From the NCBI GenBank assembly GCA_037141915.1, contig JBAXBP010000101.1, positions 1 through 11,929 of the forward strand: 11,929 bases of DNA, given 5' to 3'. Below, one piece after another: positions 1 through 6,862 of this stretch (position 1 is its first letter; every line of letters starts with the position of its first letter). This DNA comes from CAIRDP01 sp037141915. GTDB lineage: Bacteria > Bacteroidota > Bacteroidia > Bacteroidales > FEN-979. The notes below the pieces were generated by a model that ran no database searches, was not told where the DNA came from, and worked only from the letters and a program-made list of their open reading frames with translations. Both the position numbers and the translations under genes were made by a program.

Positions 1-1
1 C

Positions 2-346
2 TCAAAATACTCCGATATTGATGTTGACAGGATAGAGCAAAGCCTGAATCTCGACATACAATACGGCAGCTGCAGTGTTAAAAGCATGGGGCCTGATTTT
101 ACGAGCATCAGTATAAATAATAAGTATGCCGATGTAGATATCCGTCTCCCCGAAACAGCTGTTTACAATCTCGACGCCGCCGTGAAATACTGTGAGCTTC
201 GTTTCGCAGATGGGAATACGGCCCTGAATTACCGCTCTGTCAGCCCAACCTCATCGGAATACCGGGGAGTTGTGGGCAGCAGGGATGCCAAACCCAAAGC
301 CACGGTTACGGTGAGGAGTGATTATGGTAGCGTGTCCTTAAAATAG
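2..346 (+). CDS. C-terminal part of a DUF4097/adhesin-like beta-repeat protein (5' end outside window)
   Basis: The frame is open from the first bases of the window, so the gene starts upstream. An internal ATG at 86 is probably not the real start, because the same repeat style continues before it. About 114 residues are visible. They alternate short beta-strand-like stretches with polar turns (IQYGS, INNKYADVDI, VKYCELRF, VRSDYGSVSL), as in the parallel beta-repeat DUF4097/putative-adhesin proteins that often sit beside DUF2807 genes in Bacteroidota. No catalytic motif is visible. The missing N-terminus probably carries a signal peptide, which would make the product an exported or surface protein. 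This is inference from family habit. The gene is followed 100 bases later by a head-GIN gene on the same strand, and its TAG stop is itself part of a short repeat tract. The family call is moderate, and the precise function is unknown. Confidence 0.6.
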   Translation, partial: SKYSDIDVDRIEQSLNLDIQYGSCSVKSMGPDFTSISINNKYADVDIRLPETAVYNLDAAVKYCELRFADGNTALNYRSVSPTSSEYRGVVGSRDAKPKATVTVRSDYGSVSLK

Positions 347-389
347 CGAAAAGCGAAATGGCTAAAAAGTGAAAAGTGAAAAGCGAAAT
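344..389 (+). repeat. GCGAAA/GTGAAA short tandem repeat tract starting at the stop codon
   Basis: The tract consists of imperfect 7-10 base units such as AGCGAAA, AGCGAAATGGC and AAGTGAAA, repeated five or so times. The first unit includes the TAG stop codon of the upstream gene. A related tract begins a few bases after the next gene's stop codon (near 1187) and shares the core AGCGAAATGGC. The rest of the 100-base gap up to 447 is A/T rich, and I find no convincing Bacteroidota promoter (TTTG / TAnnTTTG) in it. The function of the repeat is unknown. Confidence 0.6.
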
Positions 390-446
390 TTGTAACCAAA
401 TAGAAAAAATATCATCAAATAGTAATCCTATCCAAAAAATCAACGT

Positions 447-1181
447 ATGAAAGCAAGAAAGTTAATTACACTGACTATGATCATGCTGCTGTTCGCCGGT
501 CTTTCGGTGATAGCCGCAGCCTGCGATATAGTTAACGGCGTTAGTGGTGACGGCAAAGTAACAAAGGAAACCAGGGTGGTTAGTTCCTTCGACGGAATAG
601 ACGTTTCAGGCGCATTTAATGTTTACCTGAGGCAGGGGAGTGTTGAGGAAGTAATAGTTGAAGCCGATGAAAACCTTCAGACTATCATCCGCACTGAAGT
701 TCACGGATCCACCCTTGTGATCGACACGAAAAAGCCAATAAATCATCCGACTTCATTAAAAGTCTACATCACCTGCAAAGACCTGAAAAAGGCTGAGGTC
801 AGCGGGGCTGTTGACATTTTTGCCGAAAACAAGCTTAACTTTAACGATTTCACCTTGCATACCAGCGGAGCTTCGGATATCAGGCTGGAGCTTGCCTCTC
901 AAAAACTTAACCTGGACTGCAGCGGGGCTAGCAAACTCAGGCTTTCCGGGACTGCAACAGACGTCAAGGCCGACTTGTCGGGGGCCTGTGATATTTATGG
1001 CTTTGACCTCATCTGTGACAATTTTACAGTTGATATGAGTGGTGCCGGCAAAGCCCAGATCCATGTCAACAAAAAGATTGACGCCGAGATCTCAGGTGCA
1101 GGCAGCATACGCTATAAGGGCAATCCGGTATCTATTAACCAGAGCGTTTCAGGCGCAGGGTCCATAAAGCACGAGGACTAA
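447..1181 (+). CDS. Head GIN domain-containing (DUF2807) exported protein, putative lipoprotein
   Basis: This is a 244-residue protein with a basic N-terminus (MKARK) and a hydrophobic stretch ending in I-A-A-A-C26. That fits an exported protein and probably a lipoprotein cut before Cys26, although Ala at -3 makes the lipobox imperfect. From about residue 43 it carries the head-GIN signature (F-D-G-I-D-V-S-G-A-F-N-V-Y-L). The tripeptide SGA then recurs at 54, 119, 140, 159, 178, 198, 216 and 235, at 16-21 residue spacing over the last seven. This suggests stacked rungs of a beta-solenoid. Family members are widespread in Bacteroidota envelopes, but their biochemical role is not established. 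No Shine-Dalgarno sequence precedes the ATG, only an A-rich leader, which is normal for the phylum. The gene ends at a probable intrinsic terminator facing the convergent ligA operon. Confidence 0.88.
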   Translation: MKARKLITLTMIMLLFAGLSVIAAACDIVNGVSGDGKVTKETRVVSSFDGIDVSGAFNVYLRQGSVEEVIVEADENLQTIIRTEVHGSTLVIDTKKPINHPTSLKVYITCKDLKKAEVSGAVDIFAENKLNFNDFTLHTSGASDIRLELASQKLNLDCSGASKLRLSGTATDVKADLSGACDIYGFDLICDNFTVDMSGAGKAQIHVNKKIDAEISGAGSIRYKGNPVSINQSVSGAGSIKHED

Positions 1182-1186
1182 ATAAA

Positions 1187-1218
1187 TAGCGAAATGGCGA
1201 AATAGCGAAATGACGAAA
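1187..1218 (+). repeat. GCGAAA short tandem repeat tract downstream of the head-GIN gene
   Basis: Four imperfect units of about 8-9 bases (AGCGAAATG, GCGAAAT, AGCGAAATG, ACGAAAT) start six bases after the TAA stop. They share the sequence AGCGAAATGGC with the tract at 344-389, so the head-GIN gene is flanked on both sides by the same repeat family. The right-hand units pair with a downstream TTTCG...TTTCGCT segment to form the terminator hairpin listed separately. Confidence 0.6.
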
Positions 1219-1246
1219 TTTTATTTTCGCCTTTCGCTTTTTATTT
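1204..1246 (+). terminator. Probable rho-independent terminator of the head-GIN gene
   Basis: AGCGAAA (1204-1210), G1212 and CGAAA (1214-1218) pair with TTTCG (1225-1229), C1231 and TTTCGCT (1232-1238). This gives about 13 base pairs with single-base bulges and a six-base A/T loop. TTTTATTT follows directly on the plus strand. The gene from the other side (ligA and the remnant after it) converges here. The complementary strand of the hairpin is also followed by moderately T-rich sequence, so it may work in both directions. Confidence 0.55.
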
Positions 1247-1413
1247 CAGGGTTCTATCCAGCGTACTGCGTTGGTGCCTCCATGCTCGTTATTTTCCCAG
1301 AGTTCATTACCGGGATCGGTGATCCACTTTCCATCGAGTATGAATTTGTACTCATAGTTCCCGGCGGCTCGCATATTTACACTGCCGCTTTGCTTCGCCG
1401 GACGGCGCGTAAA
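1246..1413 (-). pseudogene. C-terminal remnant of a glycogen-binding (AMPK-type CBM48/E-set) domain, in frame behind ligA
   Basis: Read on the minus strand directly after the ligA TGA, the same frame stays open for 55 codons to a TGA at 1248-1246. Its last 40 residues read AGNYEYKFILDGKWITDP, then GNELWENNEHGGTNAVRWIEP. This matches the second half of AMPK-beta-type glycogen-binding domains (GxYxYKFxVDGxWxxDP...NxV). The Lys of YKF, the Trp of GKW and the late Asn, all sugar-contacting positions in AMPK beta, are present. The first half of the domain, with the other binding Trp, is missing, and no ordinary start is evident. The only nearby ATG (1374-1372) would give 42 residues. The simplest reading is the tail of a lost gene left behind by a deletion or rearrangement. 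A short expressed ORF or a stop-codon readthrough extension of LigA is less likely. Confidence 0.65.
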
Positions 1414-3471
1414 TCATTCACCGATCATTTTTAGAAATTCCTCTTCAGAGATAATTGCAAGTCCCAATGATTCTGCTTTGCGGCGCTTTTCGGGGCCCAT
1501 GTTTTGACCTGCAAGCAAATAGGAGGTTCTTGCAGAAACAGAGGATACATTTTTCCCTCCATGATCTTCAACCGCCTGTTTGATCTCGTCTCGTGAAAAC
1601 TTTTCAAAGACTCCGCTTACGACAAAGGTCTTCCCCTCCAGTTTATTGCTTTTCCTGGCAGTTTGCGTTACTGTAAGGGCCATCTGAACGCCATGGCTTT
1701 TCAGGCTTTCCACGAGCTTTATACTTGAGGGTGTCTGAAGCCAGGTGGCGAGGCTCTGCGCTATCTTATCGCCAATTTCTTCCACGTCGGTCAGTTCTGC
1801 GGGCTCTGCCATCCGCAGGGAATCAAAAGAAGCAAAATGACGGGCCAGTTTTTTCGCCACAGTTTCACCTACATACCTTATTCCGAGGGCATAAAGGACC
1901 CTGTCGAATGAAACTTTTTTGGATGCTTCAATGCCTTTAAGAATGTTTTCGACTGTTTTCTCCCGAAACTTCACCAGCCTGTCCTTCTTATCGCCTTCTC
2001 CCTTGTACAGTTTTTCAAGTCCGATCAGCTGCCCGAAACTGAGCTCATACAGGTCGGCAGGGGAGTTCACCAGGCCTTTATCGAATAGGAGCTCTATTTT
2101 TCCTTCGCCCAGGCTGTCGATATTCATTGCCCTCCGGCTGATGAAATGTTCAAGTTTTCCTTTGATCTGGGGAGGACAAAGGGTTTCGTTGGGGCAGAAC
2201 CAGGCGGCTTCGCCTTCACGCCTTACCAGGGCTGTCATGCATTCGGGGCAAAGTGCGGGAAACTCAAGGGGACTTGAGCCCTCTGGCCTTTGCGAGAGAT
2301 CGATACCCGTGATCTTGGGAATGATTTCACCTCCTTTTTCAACAAAAACAGTATCGCCGTAACGGATATCAAGGGCGGCAATGATGTCGGCATTATGCAG
2401 GGTGGCCCTTTTGACTATTGTGCCTGCAAGAGGCACGGGCTGCAGGTTTGCAACGGGAGTGACAGTCCCTGTCCTTCCCACCTGGAAATCGACCGAGAGC
2501 AGGCGGGTTGATGCTTCTTCAGATTTGAATTTATAAGCTATGGCCCAGCGGGGAGATTTAGCTGTATAGCCAAGCTGTTCCTGTTTTGACAGTGAATTCA
2601 CCTTGATCACTACCCCGTCAATATCGAAAGGCAGTTCCCTGCGCCCCTCATCCCAGGTATTGATATAATCGAAAATATCATCGATGTTCCTGCATTTTAC
2701 GACGTAGTCTGAGATCCTGAAACCCCAGCTGCGAGAAGCCTGCAGGGATTCGTAATGGGTTGTGAACGGCAGGTTTTCACCCTGGAGGTAATACAGGAAA
2801 CAGTCAAGCTTCCGTTTTGCCACTTCTGCGGAATCCATCATTTTCAGGCTTCCCGAAGCGGCATTCCTGGGATTGGCAAAAGGTTCTTCGCCTTCTTCTT
2901 CCTTTAAGCTGTTAAGAGCTTTGAAACTTGAATGGGGCAAGATGATTTCACCCCTGATCTCAAATTCCGCGGGATAGCCTTCACCCTGGAGTCTCAGGGG
3001 GATGCTCCTGATCGTCTTTACATTGGCCGTCACATCGTCACCCTGAATGCCATCGCCCCGGGTCACTGCCTGCACAAGGAGCCCGTCCCTGTATGTAAGT
3101 CCTATCGCAACACCGTCGAACTTGAGCTCGGAAACGTATTCGATATCTTCCCCTATAAGCTTGTGTATCCTTTCTTCGAAATCCTTTACATCCTGCTCCG
3201 AGTAAGTGTTTCCGAGAGAGAGCATTGGGTAGCGGTGAACCACCGGTTTAAACTCCTTTGTAATTGTACCACCGACATGCAGAGTGGGGGAGTCGGGGAA
3301 ACGGAACTCGGGAAATTCAGTTTCAAGCCTGCCCAGTTCCTCCAGTTTTCTGTCGAACTGCTGATCAGAGATGAGGGGACGCGACAGCACATAATAATGG
3401 TAGTTGTGCCTGCGGATCTCTTCAGCGAGCTCTTCAATCCTCTGTTGTACCTGCTCACGGTCCATGTTCAT
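1414..3471 (-). CDS. ligA: NAD-dependent DNA ligase LigA
   Basis: This 685-residue protein has the normal length for bacterial LigA, which seals nicks in replication and repair using NAD+. Domain Ia lies near residues 20-45 (YYVLSRPLISDQQFD). The nucleotidyltransferase site KFDG is at 117-120, with Lys117 the expected AMP-accepting residue. Further conserved blocks are EIRGE at 171, NPRNAASGSLK at 200, DGVVIKV at 285 and YKF at 313. The OB fold contains GRTGTVTPVA near 332. A four-Cys zinc site uses C408, C411, C426 and C432. Helix-hairpin-helix repeats follow at about 480-600, and a BRCT domain spans about 612-685. The ATG overlaps the upstream glycosyltransferase stop as ATGA, so translation is probably coupled. 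A second ATG two codons downstream is an alternative start. One deviation is Phe39 where most LigA proteins have Tyr in the D-x-x-Y-D motif. It is the last intact gene of a six-gene operon. Confidence 0.97.
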   Translation of the reverse strand: MNMDREQVQQRIEELAEEIRRHNYHYYVLSRPLISDQQFDRKLEELGRLETEFPEFRFPDSPTLHVGGTITKEFKPVVHRYPMLSLGNTYSEQDVKDFEERIHKLIGEDIEYVSELKFDGVAIGLTYRDGLLVQAVTRGDGIQGDDVTANVKTIRSIPLRLQGEGYPAEFEIRGEIILPHSSFKALNSLKEEEGEEPFANPRNAASGSLKMMDSAEVAKRKLDCFLYYLQGENLPFTTHYESLQASRSWGFRISDYVVKCRNIDDIFDYINTWDEGRRELPFDIDGVVIKVNSLSKQEQLGYTAKSPRWAIAYKFKSEEASTRLLSVDFQVGRTGTVTPVANLQPVPLAGTIVKRATLHNADIIAALDIRYGDTVFVEKGGEIIPKITGIDLSQRPEGSSPLEFPALCPECMTALVRREGEAAWFCPNETLCPPQIKGKLEHFISRRAMNIDSLGEGKIELLFDKGLVNSPADLYELSFGQLIGLEKLYKGEGDKKDRLVKFREKTVENILKGIEASKKVSFDRVLYALGIRYVGETVAKKLARHFASFDSLRMAEPAELTDVEEIGDKIAQSLATWLQTPSSIKLVESLKSHGVQMALTVTQTARKSNKLEGKTFVVSGVFEKFSRDEIKQAVEDHGGKNVSSVSARTSYLLAGQNMGPEKRRKAESLGLAIISEEEFLKMIGE

Positions 3472-4181
3472 CTCAATTTCAGAAATCCGAACCTGATTTT
3501 CAAAACAGAAAGAAAATATCGGAAAAATTCTGATTTCAGATTGGTCTTTGACAAGCCCCCGAGCCTGTCCTCATACATTACAGGGATCTCGATGATAGGG
3601 TGCCTGAGGCGTTGCATTCCATAAAGGAAGCGGATATAATAATCCCCGTAGCCGCAGAATATCTTTTCGAGCGAGAGCCCTTTCAGGACTTCCCGCCTGA
3701 AACAGAAATAACCGCTCAGGTTGTCGGTTGTCTGCATTTTAAGGGTGTAGTGTACAAATTTGTTAAACAGCTTGCTCCCTAAATACCGGTACCGGGACGT
3801 TTCCATTCCTCCCCCGATGACATATCGTGAACAGGAGGCGATTTCAAAATAATCGGTGATCGCTACAAGAAGAGGGATCAGTTTAGGCGGATGATTGAAA
3901 TCGGTGTCCATCACTATGACCTTTTCACCTGTTGAATTAATGATGCCGTAAAGGATTGCGGTGGCCAGGCCTTTTTCGTTTTCCCTGAGCAGAACTTTCA
4001 CTCTCGGGTTCCCTTCCCATTTGTTTGTTGCTTCGGCGAAAGTACCGTCGGGACTGTTGTCGTCAACAACAATGATCTCAAAAGTATATGGATGCAATTC
4101 GAGCAGCTCATAAATTTCCGAGATCAATGCATTGATTGATTCCCGTTCATTATAGGTGGGAAGAATGATGCTCAGGTTCAT
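3468..4181 (-). CDS. GT2 family glycosyltransferase, polyprenyl-phosphate sugar synthase (DPM1-like)
   Basis: This is a 237-residue cytosolic-type GT-A enzyme. It opens with SIILPTYNERESI, followed by the nucleotide-binding VVDDNSPDGT (Asp40-Asp41), the metal-binding D92-T-D94 and an acceptor-loop motif DNLSGYFCFRR at 153-163. These are the features of dolichol/polyprenyl-phosphate mannose synthase relatives, which move a sugar from a nucleotide donor to a lipid phosphate. It has no C-terminal membrane helices, unlike ArnC or GtrB, so it resembles the soluble DPM1 type that sits peripherally on the membrane. It overlaps by 4 bases (ATGA) with the aminotransferase upstream and by 4 bases with ligA downstream. 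That places it between the likely maker of its sugar nucleotide and, further upstream in the operon, a GT-C enzyme that would use its product. The donor sugar cannot be read from sequence; mannose-like or amino-mannose is my inference. Confidence 0.9.
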   Translation of the reverse strand: MNLSIILPTYNERESINALISEIYELLELHPYTFEIIVVDDNSPDGTFAEATNKWEGNPRVKVLLRENEKGLATAILYGIINSTGEKVIVMDTDFNHPPKLIPLLVAITDYFEIASCSRYVIGGGMETSRYRYLGSKLFNKFVHYTLKMQTTDNLSGYFCFRREVLKGLSLEKIFCGYGDYYIRFLYGMQRLRHPIIEIPVMYEDRLGGLSKTNLKSEFFRYFLSVLKIRFGFLKLR

Positions 4182-5302
4182 GCAGTTTGTTTTTCGTAGG
4201 CTCTGATCAGGCAGGCTGCAATATAATCAATCTTTTCCTCTTCCAGCCCGACATAAGTAGGCAGGCTGATGCCTTCCCCCGCAATGTTTACACTGTTGCG
4301 GCAGTCTCCGTAAATGTATTTCGGATCCTCATAAAACTGCATAAAATGAATGGGATAAAACACCGGCCGGCTGTCGATATTTTCACGGCTCAGCTCCTGT
4401 ATCACCGCATCGCGCTTTTCCTGATCCAGCCCCTTCAACCTTACCGTCACGAGCCAGTTCACATGCCGGTTGCCATTAGTTTCCTGGAAAACAATTCCCT
4501 CGCATGACGAAAGCCTCTGTTTATAATGACTGCGGATGGCATCCCTCGATGCGAGAAGCGTATCAAGCTGTTCAAGCTGGGCCAGGCCGACAGCCGCCTG
4601 CATATTAGTCATGCGGTAATTGAACCCCAGCTGGTCGTACCAGTACTTCTTTTTCCGGTTCATCCCGTGGTCACGCAGTATCCTCATTTTTTCGGCAAGT
4701 GCGTCATCGCTGGTGATGCACATTCCTCCTTCGCCCGTGGTTAGTATCTTGTTGCCGAAAAAGCTGAAACAGCTTATATGCCCGAAGGTTCCGACTTTTC
4801 GGTTCCCGGCAAGTGCGCCTGTTGCCTCGGCACAATCTTCGATGATAAAAAGATTATGTTCGCCGGCAAGCTGCATAATTTCAGTCATCTTTGCCGGGTT
4901 GCCGTACAGATGAACGGGAATAACCGCTTTTGTTGACGGCCTGATGGCAGCTGAAATAAATTCAGGACTTATATTCCAGTCATTGATATTTACGTCCGTC
5001 AGGACAGGAAGGGCGTTGCAATACCTCACAACATTCGCTGTGGCAATAAAGGTCAGGTCCGGTACAATTACTTCATCCCCCGTTTGAATGCCGGCCGCCG
5101 AAAGAGCAAGATGCAGGGCAATGGTCCCGTTATGTGTGGCAATGGCATGCTTTACCCCGTGGTATGCAGCAAAATCCTTCTCGAACCTGTCGATATAAGG
5201 GCCTATAGAACTAATCCATCCCGATTCCAATGCATCCAGAACATACTTTTTCTCATTTCCAAGGAAAGAGGGTTTTGCGATCGGTATCTTTTCTTCAAAC
5301 AT
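4178..5302 (-). CDS. DegT/DnrJ/EryC1/StrS aminotransferase, GDP-perosamine synthase-like
   Basis: This 374-residue PLP-dependent sugar aminotransferase has the usual family length. The opening (IPIAKPSFLGNEKKYVLDAL, then SGWISSIG near 27-34) and PDLTFIATANVVRY at 81-94 are typical of PerA-like members. PerA aminates GDP-4-keto-6-deoxymannose to GDP-perosamine. The substrate/PLP pocket THNGTIALHLAL lies at 56-67, the acidic IIEDCAEA at 153-160, and the PLP-lysine motif FFGNKILTTGEGG has Lys185 as the Schiff-base residue. All catalytic residues I can check are present, so it should be active. It follows the membrane glycosyltransferase by 17 bases that include a strong AGGAGG, and it overlaps the GT2 gene by ATGA. 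No GDP-mannose dehydratase is in the window, so the 4-keto sugar substrate would be made elsewhere. Other 4-amino (or 3-amino) sugars cannot be excluded. Confidence 0.9.
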   Translation of the reverse strand: MFEEKIPIAKPSFLGNEKKYVLDALESGWISSIGPYIDRFEKDFAAYHGVKHAIATHNGTIALHLALSAAGIQTGDEVIVPDLTFIATANVVRYCNALPVLTDVNINDWNISPEFISAAIRPSTKAVIPVHLYGNPAKMTEIMQLAGEHNLFIIEDCAEATGALAGNRKVGTFGHISCFSFFGNKILTTGEGGMCITSDDALAEKMRILRDHGMNRKKKYWYDQLGFNYRMTNMQAAVGLAQLEQLDTLLASRDAIRSHYKQRLSSCEGIVFQETNGNRHVNWLVTVRLKGLDQEKRDAVIQELSRENIDSRPVFYPIHFMQFYEDPKYIYGDCRNSVNIAGEGISLPTYVGLEEEKIDYIAACLIRAYEKQTA

Positions 5303-5310
5303 GCTTCAGC

Positions 5311-5316
5311 CCTCCT
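5311..5316 (-). promoter_or_regulatory. Strong Shine-Dalgarno (AGGAGG) for the aminotransferase
   Basis: AGGAGG lies 8 bases before the ATG at 5302, in the 17-base gap after the membrane glycosyltransferase stop. Such a perfect site is unusual for Bacteroidota, where most starts lack one (for example the head-GIN gene here). It suggests that this gene is translated efficiently on its own rather than only by coupling. Confidence 0.7.
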
Positions 5317-5319
5317 CAA

Positions 5320-6849
5320 TTATTTTTTTACAGGAATGAATTCTGTATTCCTGTATATATACACTGCTTTATTCCTGTTGATAGGATTGAGCCTGTGCAT
5401 CAGCCTGTCGATAAATCCAGGCTCTATGGTAGTCTCATATACCAGGAAGGGCAGGTAGTACCTGGCTTTTATAACCATAGGACTGATTGCCTTATCTCCT
5501 GTAAAAAGCACAAACCTTGGTGCCGATTCATTGCCTTTTTTAAGTGAGTAGATAAGTATGCTGTCGAGGCTGCGGTCACCGTTCCTTTCGTTGAACATCA
5601 CCGGCCATTGCCCGAGATAGAATTTAGGAAACATTTCGGGGTTATTCTCAGCATCAATAACAGTCATGTACTTAATGTCAGGATATTTCGAAAGGTAAGT
5701 CATGCTTTCAGCCATTGGTCTTTTGGAATAGGTGAAAGTGAAAACCAGGAGTACTATAGTGTTCAGCACCCAGAAAAACATCCAGCAGTTACGTAAAAGT
5801 GAAGGACGCCTGGCCCAGTACGAAGATTTTTCAGTGAATTCGGTCCATCCGATGCTTCCTATGATAATGAATAAAGGTATCATGGGAATGATGAAACGTT
5901 CCTGCTTATTCGGCACCCAGGAGTGGAAAGCAAAGAACAGCAGAACCGGTAGGAGGATCATGAAATACTGCTTCCATTTACGGATAAAGCCCCAGAACAG
6001 GAAAATGCTTACCGGCGGGATCAGCATTCCGCCGAGAACAAGAAAATAATCATACCATGGCAGGGTGATATAATCATTGCGTTCGATAAAACAGCCAAGG
6101 GTATAGTTGTATATTTCGGTAAATGGCTTACCCCAAATTATCATGTCAATACCACCTTCGATCAGGGCAAATGTCAATAAAGACCCTGCAGCAAGCGAGA
6201 AAAGGGGTTTGAATTTTCCGCTGAAAAGCAGCCAGATACCCAGGCCCAGGGGGAAAAATACGGTCTGAAGACGAATGTCGGTAGCCAGTCCAAGGAACAG
6301 CCCTGCAATAAACCAGCTAAGCAGAGGTTTATTCTTGCTCCCCGGCCTGAATATAAACCAGAAACCCAGGATCACAAATGGAACGCAAACCATTTCAACA
6401 AGGTTCCTTACGCTCATCCATGGCATGAACCAGAACACTGCCAGCAGCAGGCCTGCAAGCCTGGCTGGTTTTTTGCCTCCAAGTGTCTCGGTTATCCTGT
6501 ATCCGAAATATACCGTGATAAGTGACCATGCGGCCAGGATAATCCTGATAATGAACATTTTCACCTGCGGATTGGCGATGTGGAGAAATTTCATCACATA
6601 AAGGATGATGAAATTGATGGCGGGATAGAAGAGGTTATGCCCTGTGGGGCCGGTATTGCCAGGGGTCCAGGGCAGCCAGTTGTTGTAATCATGACCGTCG
6701 ACCCATGACTGTGCCGACTCGATGACGAGATAATGGTCATCGAACATTCCCCAGCCTTTTGCAAAGACCGATGCCAGCAACCGGAAGAGGATTGCCAGAA
6801 CCATGATCAGCTGCAAGGGCCGGTCATCCCAGTATTTGCGCAGCTGCAT
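5320..6849 (-). CDS. Polytopic GT-C membrane glycosyltransferase, GT22/ALG9-like
   Basis: The protein has 509 residues from the ATG at 6849. Helices start at about residues 12-30, and about ten more hydrophobic segments follow to about 380. A soluble C-terminal domain (about 380-509) is probably on the outer face. Loop 1 carries GMFDDHYLVIE (Asp37-Asp38), where GT-C enzymes place their catalytic acid. GGIDMIIWGKPF at 232-243 and VPNKQERFIIPMIPLF at 312-327 resemble the D-x-x-x-YG and HKEERF-x-xP blocks of GT22 mannosyltransferases (ALG9, PIG-B). These take sugar from a polyprenyl phosphate. A longer reading from a GTG at 6879 would overlap the Usp gene by 19 bases. I prefer the ATG because AGGAAAGG lies just ahead of it. 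Context with a polyprenyl-P-sugar synthase and a sugar aminotransferase suggests transfer of a (possibly amino) sugar to an envelope glycan, lipid or protein. The acceptor is unknown. Confidence 0.85.
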   Translation of the reverse strand: MQLRKYWDDRPLQLIMVLAILFRLLASVFAKGWGMFDDHYLVIESAQSWVDGHDYNNWLPWTPGNTGPTGHNLFYPAINFIILYVMKFLHIANPQVKMFIIRIILAAWSLITVYFGYRITETLGGKKPARLAGLLLAVFWFMPWMSVRNLVEMVCVPFVILGFWFIFRPGSKNKPLLSWFIAGLFLGLATDIRLQTVFFPLGLGIWLLFSGKFKPLFSLAAGSLLTFALIEGGIDMIIWGKPFTEIYNYTLGCFIERNDYITLPWYDYFLVLGGMLIPPVSIFLFWGFIRKWKQYFMILLPVLLFFAFHSWVPNKQERFIIPMIPLFIIIGSIGWTEFTEKSSYWARRPSLLRNCWMFFWVLNTIVLLVFTFTYSKRPMAESMTYLSKYPDIKYMTVIDAENNPEMFPKFYLGQWPVMFNERNGDRSLDSILIYSLKKGNESAPRFVLFTGDKAISPMVIKARYYLPFLVYETTIEPGFIDRLMHRLNPINRNKAVYIYRNTEFIPVKK

Positions 6850-6853
6850 CCTG

Positions 6854-6862
6854 TCCTTTCCT
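6854..6862 (-). promoter_or_regulatory. Purine-rich ribosome binding site deciding the GT-C start
   Basis: AGGAAAGGA begins inside the Usp TAG stop codon and ends 4 bases before the ATG at 6849. It favours that ATG over the upstream in-frame GTG at 6879. Its overlap with the Usp stop would let terminating ribosomes restart at once. Confidence 0.55.

Noticed and set aside
387..419. Possible promoter (TTTG at 389-392 with an A/T-rich segment near 410) ahead of the head-GIN gene
   Set aside because: The downstream element TATCATCA fits TAnnTTTG poorly, so I do not annotate it.
1210..1434. A 74-codon plus-strand ORF after the head-GIN gene
   Set aside because: It starts inside the repeat/terminator tract and lies antisense to the CBM remnant, whose protein similarity is clear on the other strand.
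1919..3624. Long plus-strand ORFs (up to 230 codons) opposite ligA
   Set aside because: They are antisense to a fully conserved ligA frame, show no domain signature, and are expected from codon bias.
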